64,000 nucleotides of DNA from Capsicum annuum. Lineage: Eukaryota > Streptophyta > Magnoliopsida > Solanales > Solanaceae. Positions 1 to 11,635 of this stretch are shown one piece after another. Below the pieces are notes generated by a model. That model saw only the letters and a program-made list of their open reading frames with translations. It was not told the DNA's origin and did no database searches. Each line of letters starts with the position of its first letter. Positions within the stretch are counted from its first letter, which is position 1. The stretch covers positions 2,492,310 through 2,556,309 of the forward strand of contig NC_061118.1 of assembly GCF_002878395.1 (NCBI RefSeq), read 5' to 3'. A program made the position numbers and the translations under genes.

Positions 1-1420
1 AAAAATAGGTGAAATTCGAGCACAATTACTCATTCAAATCAGCCCACAAAATGTTAGATATTTTGAGATTAAAGAAAATAATTAAATAAGAAACTGAAGG
101 AAACTTAGTAAATCCTTGATGAGAGATTGTCCAACAAACTCAACAACTCACCACAAACGTCCAAATGTTGATTGTCTCACTCTCTTGACTCTCTAAGGTA
201 TTTAATGGAAGTTTGGACTTATAAAAATGGAAGAGAATTGGGTTTGACAGTAATAAATACTGCTAAGGGTTCTTTCATTGCAATTACGAGGAGCCCATTG
301 CGAACACAAGGCTCAACTAGACTTACTCTTCACGAACATGAAGATGGGGCTAATATGATGGCAAATAAACTTGGACTTCATGAATACATCTAATTTCATT
401 ATTAATGTGATAGCCAATAGCCTTGTCCTTGTCAAATGTGATCAAGGCCCTCACGATCGCAAAGGCTATTTTTAGCCTTCACTAGTTGGATTTATTTGTC
501 AAGTTTTTGATCAAACTCTCGTGATTTATTTGAGATCCCTTGAATGAAAATGAACTATTCTACCTTTCAAAATTTGAAATTTTGGACTAAATGGCTCCAT
601 CAAATTTCCATACAGCATCATTTTGATAAAATATGGGTCCTATAGCTAATGGTCATTTAAATCAAAATCTACCCAATGGCCTAAAATGAATCCAAAAGCC
701 TTAGGATCCAAACCAAGGGTACCTTTAGCCTAAAATCAATGTTAAATAACCATCAGATTTGGTATATAAGGACATTATCCTAAAGTTTAAGTCTGATACC
801 CGATTCTCAATATTGAAAACTCCAAATAGCGAATTGGCTCCAAAAATTAAATGAAATACCCCATAATCAAATTGTCAGCTCCAGCAAGTCACAAATGACT
901 TGGGGTAGCTATGAAAAATCTCTAAATGGTGAAATAGTATGGAAATGCAAAAAATTGCTTGGAGGGTCATTACAGTTATCGATGATACTTGCTGAGTACA
1001 TGTGGTTTTAGACTCACCCTTGCTTTGCTTTTTCTTGTTTGCTGCACCCCGTGCAGGTATTGGATCGAGTAGCAATTTGTAGATTTTTTTTCAATAATTA
1101 CATTGCAGAGATCGAGGTGGTGCTGGCAGAATCCTAGCTTACTCGAATCTCTCTTTCTTTATCTTATGCTTACTTGCATTTAAGATACTTTAGCTATTGT
1201 TATCATTCTGTATTTAGAGAGTTGTATTGATGAAAACAAAAATTGGAATATATCTTTAAGACTCGTGTCTCATATTTATATATGTGTGTGTGTGTGTTTC
1301 GGTTTATTCATTCTTTTGTTACCTTTTTCTTTTCCTTAAATTGAGTTCTTTGGGAGGGTTAGGATTACTTGTTCAGCGGCTTTGACGAGTTTCATCATGT
1401 ACCTATTTTGTGTCGTGAAA
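1..1420 (+). repeat. LTR-like remnant, probably Ty3 type
   Basis: No gene is visible here. From about 840 to 1420 the text resembles the 3' half of Solanaceae Tekay-type LTRs: a 'gtgcaggtattggatcgag' stretch near 1050, an 'agcggctttgacgagtttc' stretch near 1375, and an end near 1412-1420 that reads like the GTCGTGA-type LTR terminus seen elsewhere in this window. The left end lies outside the window or is lost, and no second LTR was found. The short frames here (one at 172-393 opens with TTG) look like chance. Family assignment is inference from remembered LTR text. Confidence 0.25.
1283..1297. repeat. (TG)n microsatellite
   Basis: An uninterrupted TG dinucleotide run of about seven units, inside the LTR-like remnant. 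Confidence 0.9.
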
Positions 1421-1984
1421 ATTTTTTATTTACTTTTTTATTATAATTTATATGATTTTATTTTATTTTTATTTTAGTTTCAGTTTGCACATATTTTTAG
1501 TCTTTTAATTAATTATTTTATTTATTTTGTCATGCATGTTCGATTTAATTTTAATTATTTTTAGTGAATGTGTAAACTAGTATATGAGTGTAGAATTTTA
1601 ATAATGACATTATTTTAGCATGATTACACTTCAGCTACATTACATTGTTTTATAAATAGTTAACACTACAACATACGATATATATTGCTACAAAATACAT
1701 AGTAGCTAAATATGGATTTTTTTCGTAGCATTCGTAATATGTATAGCTAAAAGTTAGTCAATTATAATTCGCAAATTTTATTAAATAAATTTATTTATTG
1801 AAAAGGTGTCTGCAAAATTTACTATATAAATGGGTATATCAATGTGAAAAAATAGTCAACTTATATATTCTTTGATATTAATGAAAGCAAGCGTAATATT
1901 GTATGCCTCCAACAAGTTGTGTGTTAAGAAGCAAAATATAAGAGATATTTCTAATATTATTCTGAATGTAATTAATTTATTTTG
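1421..1984. other. AT-rich stretch without a gene
   Basis: Long T/A-rich text with no coding frame. At 1664 the word CACTACAACA occurs, which resembles the start of a CACTA (En/Spm) terminal repeat, followed by degenerate direct words such as 'gctac' and 'tagc'. No matching opposite end was found, so this is only a possible CACTA-derived fragment. Confidence 0.3.
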
Positions 1985-2459
1985 TGATACATGTCGAATT
2001 ACCCCAAATATTTTAATTCAAAGTAATTTTTGATGCTTTAGAGATGAAAAGGAGTTTTGTGATCCACCATGATGAGGATGGGTGATAAAGGAGTCTCTTC
2101 CTTTGAGTATTTGGCAACTTTGAGTCACTTTTGATTTCAGGTTGCAATAAATAGTCTGTGGCTATAAATAGTTAGGTTCCCTCTTTTCTTAGGTTTAGAG
2201 ATTTTGGATGAACTTATACTTGAGAGTATTTTCTAAGCTTTTTGGAAGTTTTGTTAATTGCTTAAAAACGTTGGTTAAGAGTGAATTAATTTTTTTCTCG
2301 ATCTTTATAGGAGTTAGTTACTTGTTATAGGATCCTCTGGTTTAATATACCTTTGGTTTGCTTACTTTTCCTCTTCTTTTGTCTATTTTTTTTTCATTTT
2401 CCTTGTTATATTTTGATTTCTAATACTTCGCATTTATTTTTGTATTTTGGTTCGTATCA
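1985..2459 (+). mobile_element. Candidate LTR (TGATAC...GTATCA)
   Basis: The 475-bp segment starts TGATACATG and ends TTCGTATCA, so it has the TG...CA plus short inverted ends expected of an LTR. It holds a TATA-like box (tataaata, 2163-2170). It is followed directly by a PBS-like word (TTTAGTATCAACC, 2460-2472) similar to the TTTGGTATCA sites of the other elements here. The layout suggests a 5' LTR on the + strand, of a family with the same terminal hexamers as the LTR array at 10093-17658. No partner LTR was seen. Confidence 0.4.
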
Positions 2460-3405
2460 TTTAGTATCAACCTTGAGCTTATAATCATTCCCACGATTCT
2501 AGTCATGGATTGTGTTATGGAAGAAAAAAACATTAAAGATCACAAGAAAATTTAGGGTTTTTACATTTTGAGGTCTTCTTCAAATTTTGTGTTTTGATTT
2601 TTGTATTTTTTTTGAGATTCTAGTGCTTGAATCTTGTTCTCTAGTACTATTTGAGTCTAAATCTGAAATTTGAGCTTAATCAGAGTTGATTTGAGGGTTC
2701 TACAATTGTTGAGTTTGAGCTTAAGGAAATTCAATAATGGGTCTTCAAATCTGAATATTTTATAGTGAAATTGAGGGTTAAAAAGAAAAAAGCGATTTTA
2801 CCTAATCTGAACATTAGGGATTTTGCCTATAGCAAAAAGAGCTTGGGTCAGTAAGTTGGGTTTTTTGAAATCTTCTTATTTGTTCTTGGTATTATTGGTG
2901 AAGAAGAAGCAAAAAACTAAATTTTGATCAAAAATCCTTGTGCAAATTTTTGGAAAAGCATTTTCAATCCATAAAGGGTAAATACAAAGTGAAGTGGGTC
3001 CTCAAAAGTCAAGAAATCAAAGAAGTCTACCTCGAGAATTGGAGTCCAAATCGCACCTAGTCTGGTGGAGCTTGATGGCTTGTGTGACTAGCCGTTAATC
3101 TCTTGACAATTCTCCCGGCAATTCATCACCAAGAGCCAACTTGGACAACATTCTGATTATGGGTTGGCGGCTCCCTTGACCAACCTTCAAGCCCCCGACG
3201 GACCACCAAGCCGCCCGTCAACCAAAAGAAGCCTTAGCACCTATTCTGGTTAAGGAGCAATGACTGGTCTAATGAACCACCAAGTGGTTGATGACCCGCC
3301 AACCAATCCTTCACCCCTAGAGCCCTTAGAACCTACACTGGTTGAGGCTGATAGAACCCTTGATGGAACACTACTTGAACCGTCATAAGGGTCAAAAATA
3401 GTAAG
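2460..3405 (+). other. Leader-like and GC-richer LTR-like debris
   Basis: From 2460 to about 2940 the sequence reads like the untranslated leader of the LTR element whose candidate LTR ends at 2459; there is no open frame. From about 2950 to 3405 composition becomes GC-richer, with repeated 'accaccaag', 'ggttga' and 'gacggacc' words. That texture is found in U3 regions of some nightshade Ty3 LTRs. The junction with the truncated reverse transcriptase to its right is near 3405. Confidence 0.3.
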
Positions 3406-4060
3406 CGGTCTCTGAAGCACAATCTATATATACTTCTCATGATCGGTCTTACTCTTGGAATAAACCAAGATATCATCTATAAATACAATAAAAAAAGAGT
3501 CGAGATATGGTCAAACTACCTAGTTCATCATCTCCTTGAATGCAATTGGGGCATAGATCAATCCAAAGGACATGACCAAGAAATCATAATGACTGTACCG
3601 AGTTTGAAAAGTTGTTCTCAGAATATCCAAAGCTCTAACCCTCAACTAGTGATAACCAGATCTCAAATTAATCTTCAAAAATAAGAAACCCCCTAAATTT
3701 GATTGAATAAATCATCAATATGAGGAAGAGGATATTTATTCTTAGTCGTTACCTTATTCAACTACCAATAATCAATACACATACGCATAAACCCATTTTT
3801 TTCTTAACAAACAAGATAGGCGCACACCAAGGTGATACACTAGGTCGGATAAGTCCCTTATCCAACAACTCCTGCAATTGATCCTCTAATTCTTTCAACT
3901 CTATTGGGGCCATACCTATAAGGTGGAACAAAAATGGGATTGGTGCCTAACTCAACATCAATGGTGAAGCCAATATCATAATCTGGAGGCATACCAGGAA
4001 AATCCATAGGAAAAATATCCATGAACTCACAGATAATATGAACATAATCCAAGGAAAGAG
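3406..4060 (-). pseudogene. Ty3 reverse transcriptase, N-terminal half, broken
   Basis: The reverse transcriptase would copy element RNA into DNA in cytoplasmic particles. Reading the - strand: the PGMPP linker before the RT domain near 4000; a KNKYPLPHIDDLF block at about 3695-3755; and the catalytic box [10 protein letters not shown], with the FIDD codons at 3472-3483. A frameshift near 3900 separates the linker from the RT body, and a stop follows the catalytic box. Homology ends near 3406 after a short VLQ motif, so thumb, RNase H and integrase are lost. The motifs were read directly; the Tekay assignment rests on wording of the linker and on the chromovirus-type domain order. Confidence 0.85.
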
Positions 4061-4179
4061 GTGAAGCAACACTAGTATCATGAATATAAGTCAAATAAGA
4101 TAAGCATCCCCTCTCATCCAAGCGATGAGCCTGAACGAAAGATATAACTCTCTTGAAACTTGCATGAAGCACAACCTTT

Positions 4180-4580
4180 TAAGCTATCCTTAGACACTAA
4201 ACGATGCTAAGGTCATGGTCTTAGCATAACAGTCTAGGACAGCACGATAGGGAGCTAACCAATTCTTACCTAAAATGACATCAAAATCTACCATATCAAG
4301 GTTATCAAATCTACCCAAGTCTCAAGCACAACAAAGGTCACAACACAAGATTGATACACCGATCCACCACTAAAGAGTCTCTTACAGGGGTAGATACATA
4401 GATAGGAATGGCAAGAGGCTCACTAGAAAAAGCAAAACCTAAAGCAAAATATGTCGACGCATAGGAGAAAGTCAATCTCGAATCAAATAAAATAGATGTA
4501 GAACTAAAAGAAATAGGGATGACACTTGTGATAGCAACATTGGAAGCCTTTACCTTTGGTATAGTGGGTATAGCATAGCA
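4180..4580 (-). pseudogene. Ty3 aspartic protease with altered active site
   Basis: Lies between gag and RT, as expected for the protease that matures the Gag-Pol polyprotein. The C-terminal block MVDFDVILGKNWL (about 4262-4300) is the conserved hydrophobic-ILG motif of retropepsins of this family. The catalytic triplet (around 4470-4480) reads D-S-R where the family has D-[ST]-G or D-P-G, followed by a conserved TFSYAS-type stretch. Loss of the glycine should abolish activity. Frames are joined only with interruptions, so it is a relic. Confidence 0.75.
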
Positions 4581-4639
4581 CTATCCACAATCACTACCTA
4601 ACTGAGTAGCATCGCAACCACCACTATGGGCACCACTAG

Positions 4640-6026
4640 TTATGCCTTACGCACTTCTAGTAAATACTCTACCTCTCACTGCTGATATAAGAGTAGTCCT
4701 GAAAATACGATGGGGATAATCCTTGGCAAAATGGACAACCTTATCACATACACAGTAACCTTTACAGCTCAACTCAATAGGGAGAGGTGCGGCTGAGCTG
4801 GAATGACCACCCAAAGCTACTGAACCAGAAGATCCACTAACTGAACCCCACATGGCTTTCTGCACAGATATACCATGATACCCACGAAAACCTCTAAAAT
4901 CTCTGCCTTGAGAAGTGTGGCCTCTGAAGTTACCCTAATGGTACATCTGACTAAGTCATCTTAGAATGATCTACTATACTCTGAAATAATGCCCTTGACA
5001 CTATCATCAGGCAATGAAAAGCTGAAGCAAAACATCAAACCCCTTCATGAACTTCCAAATCTTCTTAGACTCGGTGGCAATACTGACATAAGAATATCTA
5101 GACAAGGCATGGAAACATGCCTAATACTTTGCTACAGTCATGGGGACCTTCTCCAAGTGATCAAAATCATCTGTCATCTGATCCCTCAAATTATATGGTA
5201 CAAACCTATCTAAAAAGGCCTCAACATATTGATCCCAAGTCATCTCGATGGAACCAAGAGGATTGAAACTAACAAGTGACCTTCACCAATCCATGGTTGT
5301 ATCTGTCTACTAATAAATAGTATAAGCAACCCCATACGACTTAAGTGATCCAAGGTTATGCAACTTCTCACGATAATCAATCAAGAACTCGTAGGCATCC
5401 TCGACTACAGTACTACTGAACCTGAAGGACTCAACGAGTGACTCTCTCAAACCTCTTCAGATCCTCAAAAGACATAACTATACTTATAATAATAAGAGGC
5501 ATAGTGAATCTGACTAGCTGAGATCCCACCTGAGGAGGTAACACAGATAAAATTTGGATTCTCGATCTCAAAATACTATACTTAGATATTGGCCCAGAAA
5601 GAGAAACAACGCTCGGAGTCTGTGGAGTATCATAAGCAGATGTTGGTACCATTGGAGTATCCATACTTAGAATCGAAGGAACACTATAGAAAAACTTTGG
5701 CAAATACAGAGGTACGATAATTAGAGATGGAGGAACACCAGGTGCACAAAAAATATCACCCTCCAAGTGAGTCAACAAATGAATCAACAACCCCTCTAAG
5801 ACTAGGGTAGAAGGACTCTGTGGGACCAAAGTAGTCCCTATATCTCTATCATGCTCAACCTGAGGCTCGAGAGAGATCCCTTTAGTATTACCTTTGGATG
5901 GGGTAGATATTCATACCCGTCCATACCTCGAGCCCATCTACGACTCGCAACTTGCCCTCTAAACTGAGCTTTATCTTTGGATGATGGATCCCTATGCCAA
6001 ACCTCACGGTATCTAGTCCTCACCAT
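4640..6026 (-). pseudogene. Ty3 gag with degenerate zinc knuckle
   Basis: Capsid/nucleocapsid relic. Translation would start at the ATG ending at 6026 (MVRTRYREV...), about 200 bp after the PBS. The core gag region (about 4990-5420) shows the blocks RFVPYNLRDQM, FDHLEKVPMTV and ACFHALSRY typical of retrotrans_gag. The zinc knuckle near 4727-4775 is degenerate: the CX2CX4HX4C pattern has lost its first and last cysteines, the last now tyrosine before proline. Several frames must be combined to follow it, and stops interrupt the core. Confidence 0.8.
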
Positions 6027-6221
6027 CTACATAAAAAAGTGTGAAATATGACTTAGAATACAAGGTATGAAAGAATCGACATAATAAAGATAAAAAACAA
6101 AGAAGTTTCATAAAGATATCTTGTAGCCTCTCAAAGATAGATACAGACATCTACGTATCGATCCACGAGGCTCTTCTAGATACTTTGTTCTTACACAGAT
6201 GTGACCAATGAACCTGGCTTC

Positions 6222-6232
6222 TTTGATACCAA
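6222..6232 (-). promoter_or_regulatory. Primer binding site (initiator Met tRNA type)
   Basis: On the - strand the text just after the 5' LTR is TTGGTATCAAAGAAGCCAGG, close to the TGGTATCAGAGC priming site complementary to plant initiator tRNA-Met. It fixes the inner LTR edge at about 6237 and the element's orientation. Confidence 0.75.
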
Positions 6233-6236
6233 TTTT

Positions 6237-8854
6237 TCATAATCCAAAACTAAGGGTCATGATGGAACTTGTCATGGAAAGCCTTGACAAGTAAGCCTAT
6301 CACCTAAACTGATATGAAATGGGAAATCAATACCAAAACCTAAGGCGAGACTTCTAGAATGAAGTTAAACTGGACGTTAGTAATAAGGACAGAAAGTAAA
6401 TAACAATAATAGCATCAATTTCTCCAAAACTTTGTGTCGTAGTGTAAGAACTACTAAATATATCTCAAATGTCAAAAATGCACAAATGATAGTCTAAAAG
6501 GATCATAATCTGTCTCTAAATACAAAACAAACTATGAACTAGATAAGAAGATGTAGTATATCAACTCTGGAAGCAAAGATCGACTACCTCAAATATACTT
6601 TAGATACCGCCTGAATCAGCTACAATGAAGTGCACTCGTACTTGGATTTGCACCAAAAGGGAATAGTAGGGGTGACTATGGTCCACTTGTACTCAGTAGG
6701 TATCATAGGTCGACTGAGAAAAGTAGAAAATAAGGCATATAAAATATACACTATGGGCACGTTACCTGCAATCAGAAAATGTCCCAAATGGTAGCCCACA
6801 CCATCTCCACTAACAGTTTTAAAATATAAACACACACCACGTACAAGTACGAGAAGGAACACAATGGATAAACACTAAATAAAATATATCAAAGAGGTAC
6901 AGCTAGATAGGTATCACATCAAGAATTCAAATACAACACAAAATGCACACAAAGTGTAAAAATATAATGAAGATGATGATGATGATGATGTGATGACGAG
7001 CTTATCACACAACCTTCGTATACACCTACCAAGTTGTGCTCCTGAGGTAGGACCTAAGGAGGGTTCGTCAACCCATATACAATCTAATATCCAATAACAA
7101 TCCAATGTCATAACCTCTCCACGGCACATACAATGGTAGATGGTTTTTAAAAGTGTCAAATTTTATGACAGACAAAGCCAATATTATCAATATTTCCATG
7201 ATAGTGCCAATATTTTATAAATGTATATGTTATGATGATGTAATCCTCACAACCAACCAGAATGTGAATTTCCAAATCCAACCAATATACCAATCCACGT
7301 GAGTCAAAATCCACTCAATATGCCAACCATCCATGAATCCAATATAATCCATAATCCAATATAATACATATGCCAATATAGTAAAATACATAACCATATC
7401 CCATTGATACCACATAATTCCAATTTAGGCTTTTTTTATCAGAAAAAATACAACCAAAGATACATACACAAGGCCAAAAACCATGTATAAGACCCCGCAC
7501 GATTACACATAGCAAATAATGTCTCAAAACCACTAAATAACAATAACATAGGCCCCCACACAGGCACACTACAATGATAAATCCATTTCATGATTAGTTT
7601 TCACAGCCATAACATAATTTACACCAATATTATTTATCCAGCCCAGTCTGAAGAAAGTTAAGCCATAACCTACCTCAAATGCGAAAAATTAGTCTAAAAA
7701 GACTTCAACATAAAGCTTTTCCCCATGAACGGATTCGCAATCAACTAAAACATACAAATGTAGAATTTATGCATCAAAAGAAAGCTAACGACACCCATAT
7801 TATCCATTTCTGGGTCGGAGTCAAAACAGACCCCCAAAAAGGGGTTTTGAAAAAAATAGTAAAACTAGAATTTTAGTTCAAAAATGTATTATCCATGATT
7901 AAAGAAACTCATAAAAGAAAACCCAAGGGAAAACGAGTTGAAATCAGGGTTTAGATCGAAGAATTACTAATTTAGGCCTTGCGGGCCAAAATCCCCAAAT
8001 TTTACTTTTGAATTCAAGTTTTAACAAGATTTAAATGATAGGAATCAAAGAAAAAATAATTGAAATAGGAATTTAGAGCTTACCCAAACTTAAATGGAAG
8101 AAATTGCCCCAAAACTCAAAACCTCAAGCTCTAAGTCTCGAAAATGATAAAAATTGCGAAAAGGGGATTTTATATTGCCTAGGCATCATATAAGAAATCA
8201 TTGGGTCTCTTAAGTGGTCATCGCTTAAGCGACCAGGTGTCGCTTACACAATACCAACCTTGGCACGCAATTGTCGCTTATGCGACCAAGCTGTCGCTTA
8301 AGCGAGCCTGTTGTCACTTAGGAAACACTTTGGCTGTCAAGCCAATTCGCTAAAGTAACCAAAATGTCACTTAAGATTTTTCAAGTCTCCACGAACCCCT
8401 CGGGATTCAGCCAAAATCTAAAAAATGCAAATAAACTATGCTATTAGATTAAATTTGATGCTTCAGACTCGGCGATATCAATTTTTTGAAAAAATGACAT
8501 TTTCACAAAGTTGAACCCCGAAATCTAATTTCCCAACTTTTTGAATTGAGGATCGAAATGAGATATAAAAGTCGTAAAACCACACCAACCATGTTACCAA
8601 CCTAAAATCAATATTTCGGATCTACTAGTGTAGTTCGTTTTTTCATCCGGCGCACAAAACAACAAATATATTAATAAGCCTTTTTAACCACCAAAAATCA
8701 CAAACTCGCACAAATCACACTGAAATGCATTGGGAACCATGTCAATCATTTCCACACTCCAGAAATACCACAAAGCAACCAAGGAAAAGGAAAAATAGTC
8801 AAATCACGTATAAATGAATAAGTCACAAAAAAATTTAAAAATTAGGTCATTACA
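6237..8854 (-). repeat. 5' LTR of the truncated Tekay-like element
   Basis: About 2.6 kb between the PBS and an outer end reading TGTAATGACC on the - strand (CA at 8853-8854 on the +). It is non-coding; the small frames inside it (6620-6862, 6914-7159, 7230-7569) are chance frames. It contains a short GAT run near 6968-6990 and a cluster of palindromic words at 8215-8380 that lies in the U3-proximal part. No second LTR is present to confirm the ends. Confidence 0.7.
8215..8380. repeat. Cluster of GTCGCTTAAGCGAC-type words
   Basis: About six exact or degenerate copies of a palindromic word (core CGCTTAAGCG, variants TCGCTTATGCGACC, GTCACTTAGG, TTCGCTAAAGTAACC) at roughly 25-45 bp spacing within an otherwise AT-rich LTR. 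The alternate spellings look like decayed versions of one unit. A regulatory role in U3 is inference only. Confidence 0.7.
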
Positions 8855-10087
8855 CTACCCATCTAGTTTGGTTATTACGTCATTAATAAACCTAGAAATG
8901 CACTAAATAATGAAATGATAAAACTAATATTCCCTAAGATGCCTATCTATTACAATTAATGTCTAAGAGGCATCGAACAATCTATTCCGGATGAAGATCC
9001 GACACAAAGAAAATCTTAGGCTGCTTATTAGACTTAGGATTAACATTGTACCAAACAAACAAGACTTAATAAGTAACACATGTCGGATTCAAATAAGCCC
9101 CTTAATTAATTAAAGAGTTGATGAAATGATTAACATGCTTAAAAAGTAATTATTCGTTATCATATAACTTAAACCTATAGGCATGATGCCTAGTTGCCAA
9201 ATAATTGATTATTTCTAATAATGATTAAGCAGAATAACAGTTTATTTCATAGATGTGGCAAAAAATTGATTAAAATATGCTGAAAATTAATAAAATGTGC
9301 AGAAAAATAGATAAAAATACTTAGAATTTATCAAAATATGCAGAAAATTAATGAAAATGTGCAGAAAATTGATTTAAAAAGGGTGCAGAAAATTAAAAAA
9401 AATGTGCAGAAGTTTAAATAAAAAATGTGCTGAAAAGTATTTTAGAAGTGCAAAATATTATTTTAAAAGTGCAGAAGAATATTTTTAAAAGTGCAGAAAA
9501 ATTGTTTTAAAGGTGCAGAAGAATTATTTTGAAAGTATAGAAAATTATTTTAAATAGTGCAGAAATTGTTTTAAAGTGCAGATAAGATATTTTGAAAGTA
9601 TAAAAACTTATTTGGGAAAATATTATTCAAAAGTGTGCATAAAATTATCTAAAAGTGCAGAAAATTATTTACACATACAGAAAATTATTTAAAGGATGAA
9701 GAGTAGTTTAGAAATGTAGAAAAATTAATTTAGATATGTTGGAAACTAATTTAATATGCTGAAAAATAATAAAATGTGCGAAAAACTAAATGAACATGTT
9801 GAAAAAATAAAATAGATGTTGAAAATTAGTTATAACAAGCCGAAAAAAAATTTAAACATGCTGGAAATGATTAAACATGCTATAAATTAGATCGATATGT
9901 TCGAAATTAGTGTAATATGTTGAAAGTTAATTGAAAATCCTAAAACATGATTAGGTGATAAAATTTATTTAACAGTCCTAGAATGTATTTCCAAAGTGAT
10001 AAAAGAATTTAATTTACACGTTGAAATTTGTTAAACAATATTATAGGCATGATATTTAAGTGATAAAATATTCAAATCTCGGGATCC
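8855..10087 (-). repeat. Ogre/Tat-like LTR fragment
   Basis: Starting 'ctaccca.ctagtttggtta', this stretch is clearly related to 45191-46070, the LTR of the Ogre/Tat-like element, including the 'ccttaattaattaaagagttgatga' region (near 9100 and 45450) and the downstream tandem array. It is cut on the left by the Tekay-like LTR and on the right by the four-LTR array whose target duplication begins at 10088. No coding frame is present. Orientation is taken from the 45-kb copy. Confidence 0.75.
9260..9960. repeat. Short tandem array, GTGCAGAAAATTATTTTAAAA-type
   Basis: Roughly 25 or more degenerate units of about 21-27 bp, each with a 'GCAGAAAATTA' or 'GCTGAAAATTAAT' core followed by a T/A-rich spacer. 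Units are cleanest from 9290 to 9680 and degrade towards 9960. The same array is found in the related LTR at 45620-46030. Confidence 0.85.
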
Positions 10088-10092
10088 CTACC

Positions 10093-10839
10093 TGATATGG
10101 TAAAAACTTGAAAGACACGAAATTGGCTCAAAACAGTCCACTAATTCAAAGAACCGAGGACCCTTTTGGAGACTACTCTCGAATTCAAGAATGCAATACA
10201 AGAAGGACAATATTACAAGGTTTTTGACACCTTTGCAGCCAACAACAAACTAAGTTAACAACAAAAGATTAAACCACAATGAGAACAAGAACAACAACAA
10301 CAAAAAGGGCTTCACAATACAAGATACAAAATGGATACAAGATTACAAAAGGAAAAGGATAGTTAGATAGACCACAAGAAGGTATAATGTTAAGAACCCA
10401 AGAATGGTAAATCTTGGACCCTTAACACTACATACAACAATAAACCTATCTCTTACAAAGACACAAGATCGGAATCCACCTCTCTAGTATCAATGTTTCC
10501 AAGCAATCAACAACAAAGAGAATCCACCCTATTGTTGCCTCCTAGTTTCGGTTTTGCCTCATCAAGAGAAGAGAGGACTTTGTATTTTTCAAGTGTTTCT
10601 CACTTCAACATCCATAATAATCTAAGTAAATAAAACCCTATATTGTTCTTTATATAACTATTACAAGATATAAGTTAAAATGACCAAAAGGGTCTTCAAA
10701 GAGTGGGCTGCCTATCAAGTGTAAGTTATGGGCTGATTTTGGTGTGTTTTGGATCTCTTCTACACTTAAATTTCACACACCAAGTCTTAAGACCAACGAG
10801 CACTCTTATAAGTCCATATCCATGATTATTATTGTATCA
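10093..10839 (-). repeat. LTR 1 of the array (most diverged)
   Basis: 747 bp, + strand ends TGATATGG...ATTGTATCA. Left flank is CTACC, the outer target duplication. Shares the 'aaaacagtccac' and 'aaccgaggaccc' blocks with the other three LTRs but differs far more from them than they do from each other. On the - strand it follows a purine tract (AGATAGAGAGGA) and so is a 3' LTR. Confidence 0.85.
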
Positions 10840-11635
10840 TCCTCTCTATCTTGAGAGGAATTTGCCCACAAATTCACGGCTTCATTTCGTTCAATTGGCC
10901 ACTTCAAAAGAAACCACTCAAAACAGTCCACAAAACATGAAGATCCCGAAAGCTCAATAATAAAAAGGGATGTTTAAAAAATGAGCTAAAAACATCCCAT
11001 AAGACATGCATAAAAAAATAGTCCATAAGCTAGCCAAACCCGAGAGCATAATGACAAAAAAATCTTAGAACCAATATCTTCATTTTGACCCTCGGCTTCC
11101 TCTCCCTCTTGAGATTGTCCTTCAACCTCATCCGACTCAAGTCTCCTTCTATCATATAATCATCGTCGTAGACTCCATATCCTTTATGTATCTCTCTACC
11201 ATGTTCCTCTTCTTGGATGTGTCGGTTTTGGGAAAGGGAAGTTTTGGTTGAGAGGCTCGATTTGGTAACGTGGAGCTTGGATGGGAGGAAATTAGCTTCC
11301 AATTCCTCCTTGTTGGAATTGATCAACTTATGGGGGAAGTGGTCTATCTTGTTCTAGGTTTTGAGGGTTATTTAGATCTTGGCTTGTGGCATTATGTTGT
11401 GATCTTGGAGGATTGGTCATTGAAAGTAAAGTTTTGGGAGTAAAAGCACGAGAGTTCCTTCGACTCTCCAGTTGATCCAACCTCCCACTCATAGTTACCA
11501 CATCCGAGTTAATTTTTTAAGACCCGAATTTGCCCTAGCAAGGTCTTGGGACAAAGCATCAAGGAGGGCCAACATGGTTTCCATTATGCCTACGAAGTTA
11601 CCTACAAAACAACAAACACGTTAGATGTACAAGAA
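10840..11635 (-). pseudogene. Gag-like N-terminal relic, unit A
   Basis: On the - strand an ATG near 11590 opens METMLALLDALSQDL..., interrupted by frameshifts and a stop. Its LLPKLYFQ.PILQ motif matches LLPKLYPQNPIVQ in the intact ORF of unit B, showing common descent. Downstream (11030-11326) is a charged stretch EEEHGREIHKGYGVYDDDY with a basic KRERKPRVKMKI tail, reminiscent of the region just before the gag core in chromoviral Ty3 elements. The gag core itself is not present. I infer an ancestral gag reduced to its N-terminus. Confidence 0.5.

Larger units (their letters stand above)
3406..8854 (-). mobile_element. 3'-truncated Tekay-like Ty3 retrotransposon
   Basis: On the - strand the order is 5' LTR (8854-6237), primer binding site, gag, zinc knuckle, aspartic protease and the first half of reverse transcriptase, stopping abruptly near 3406 just after the FIDD box. 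RNase H, integrase and the 3' LTR are missing. Domain order and wording match the Del/Tekay chromovirus type. The outer LTR end (TGTAATGACC on the - strand) abuts text at 8855 that matches the Ogre/Tat-like LTR at 45191, so this element had inserted into a copy of that LTR. All coding parts carry stops or frameshifts. Confidence 0.85.

Noticed and set aside
172..393. 73-codon + strand frame near the window start
   Set aside because: It opens with TTG, not ATG, has no recognisable domain and lies in LTR-like sequence.
6620..7569. Several - strand frames of 61-84 codons
   Set aside because: They lie inside the Tekay-like LTR and have hydrophobic low-complexity products.
9260..9960. CRISPR-like repeat array
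   Set aside because: Units are contiguous and degenerate, without unique spacers, and the context is plant nuclear DNA.
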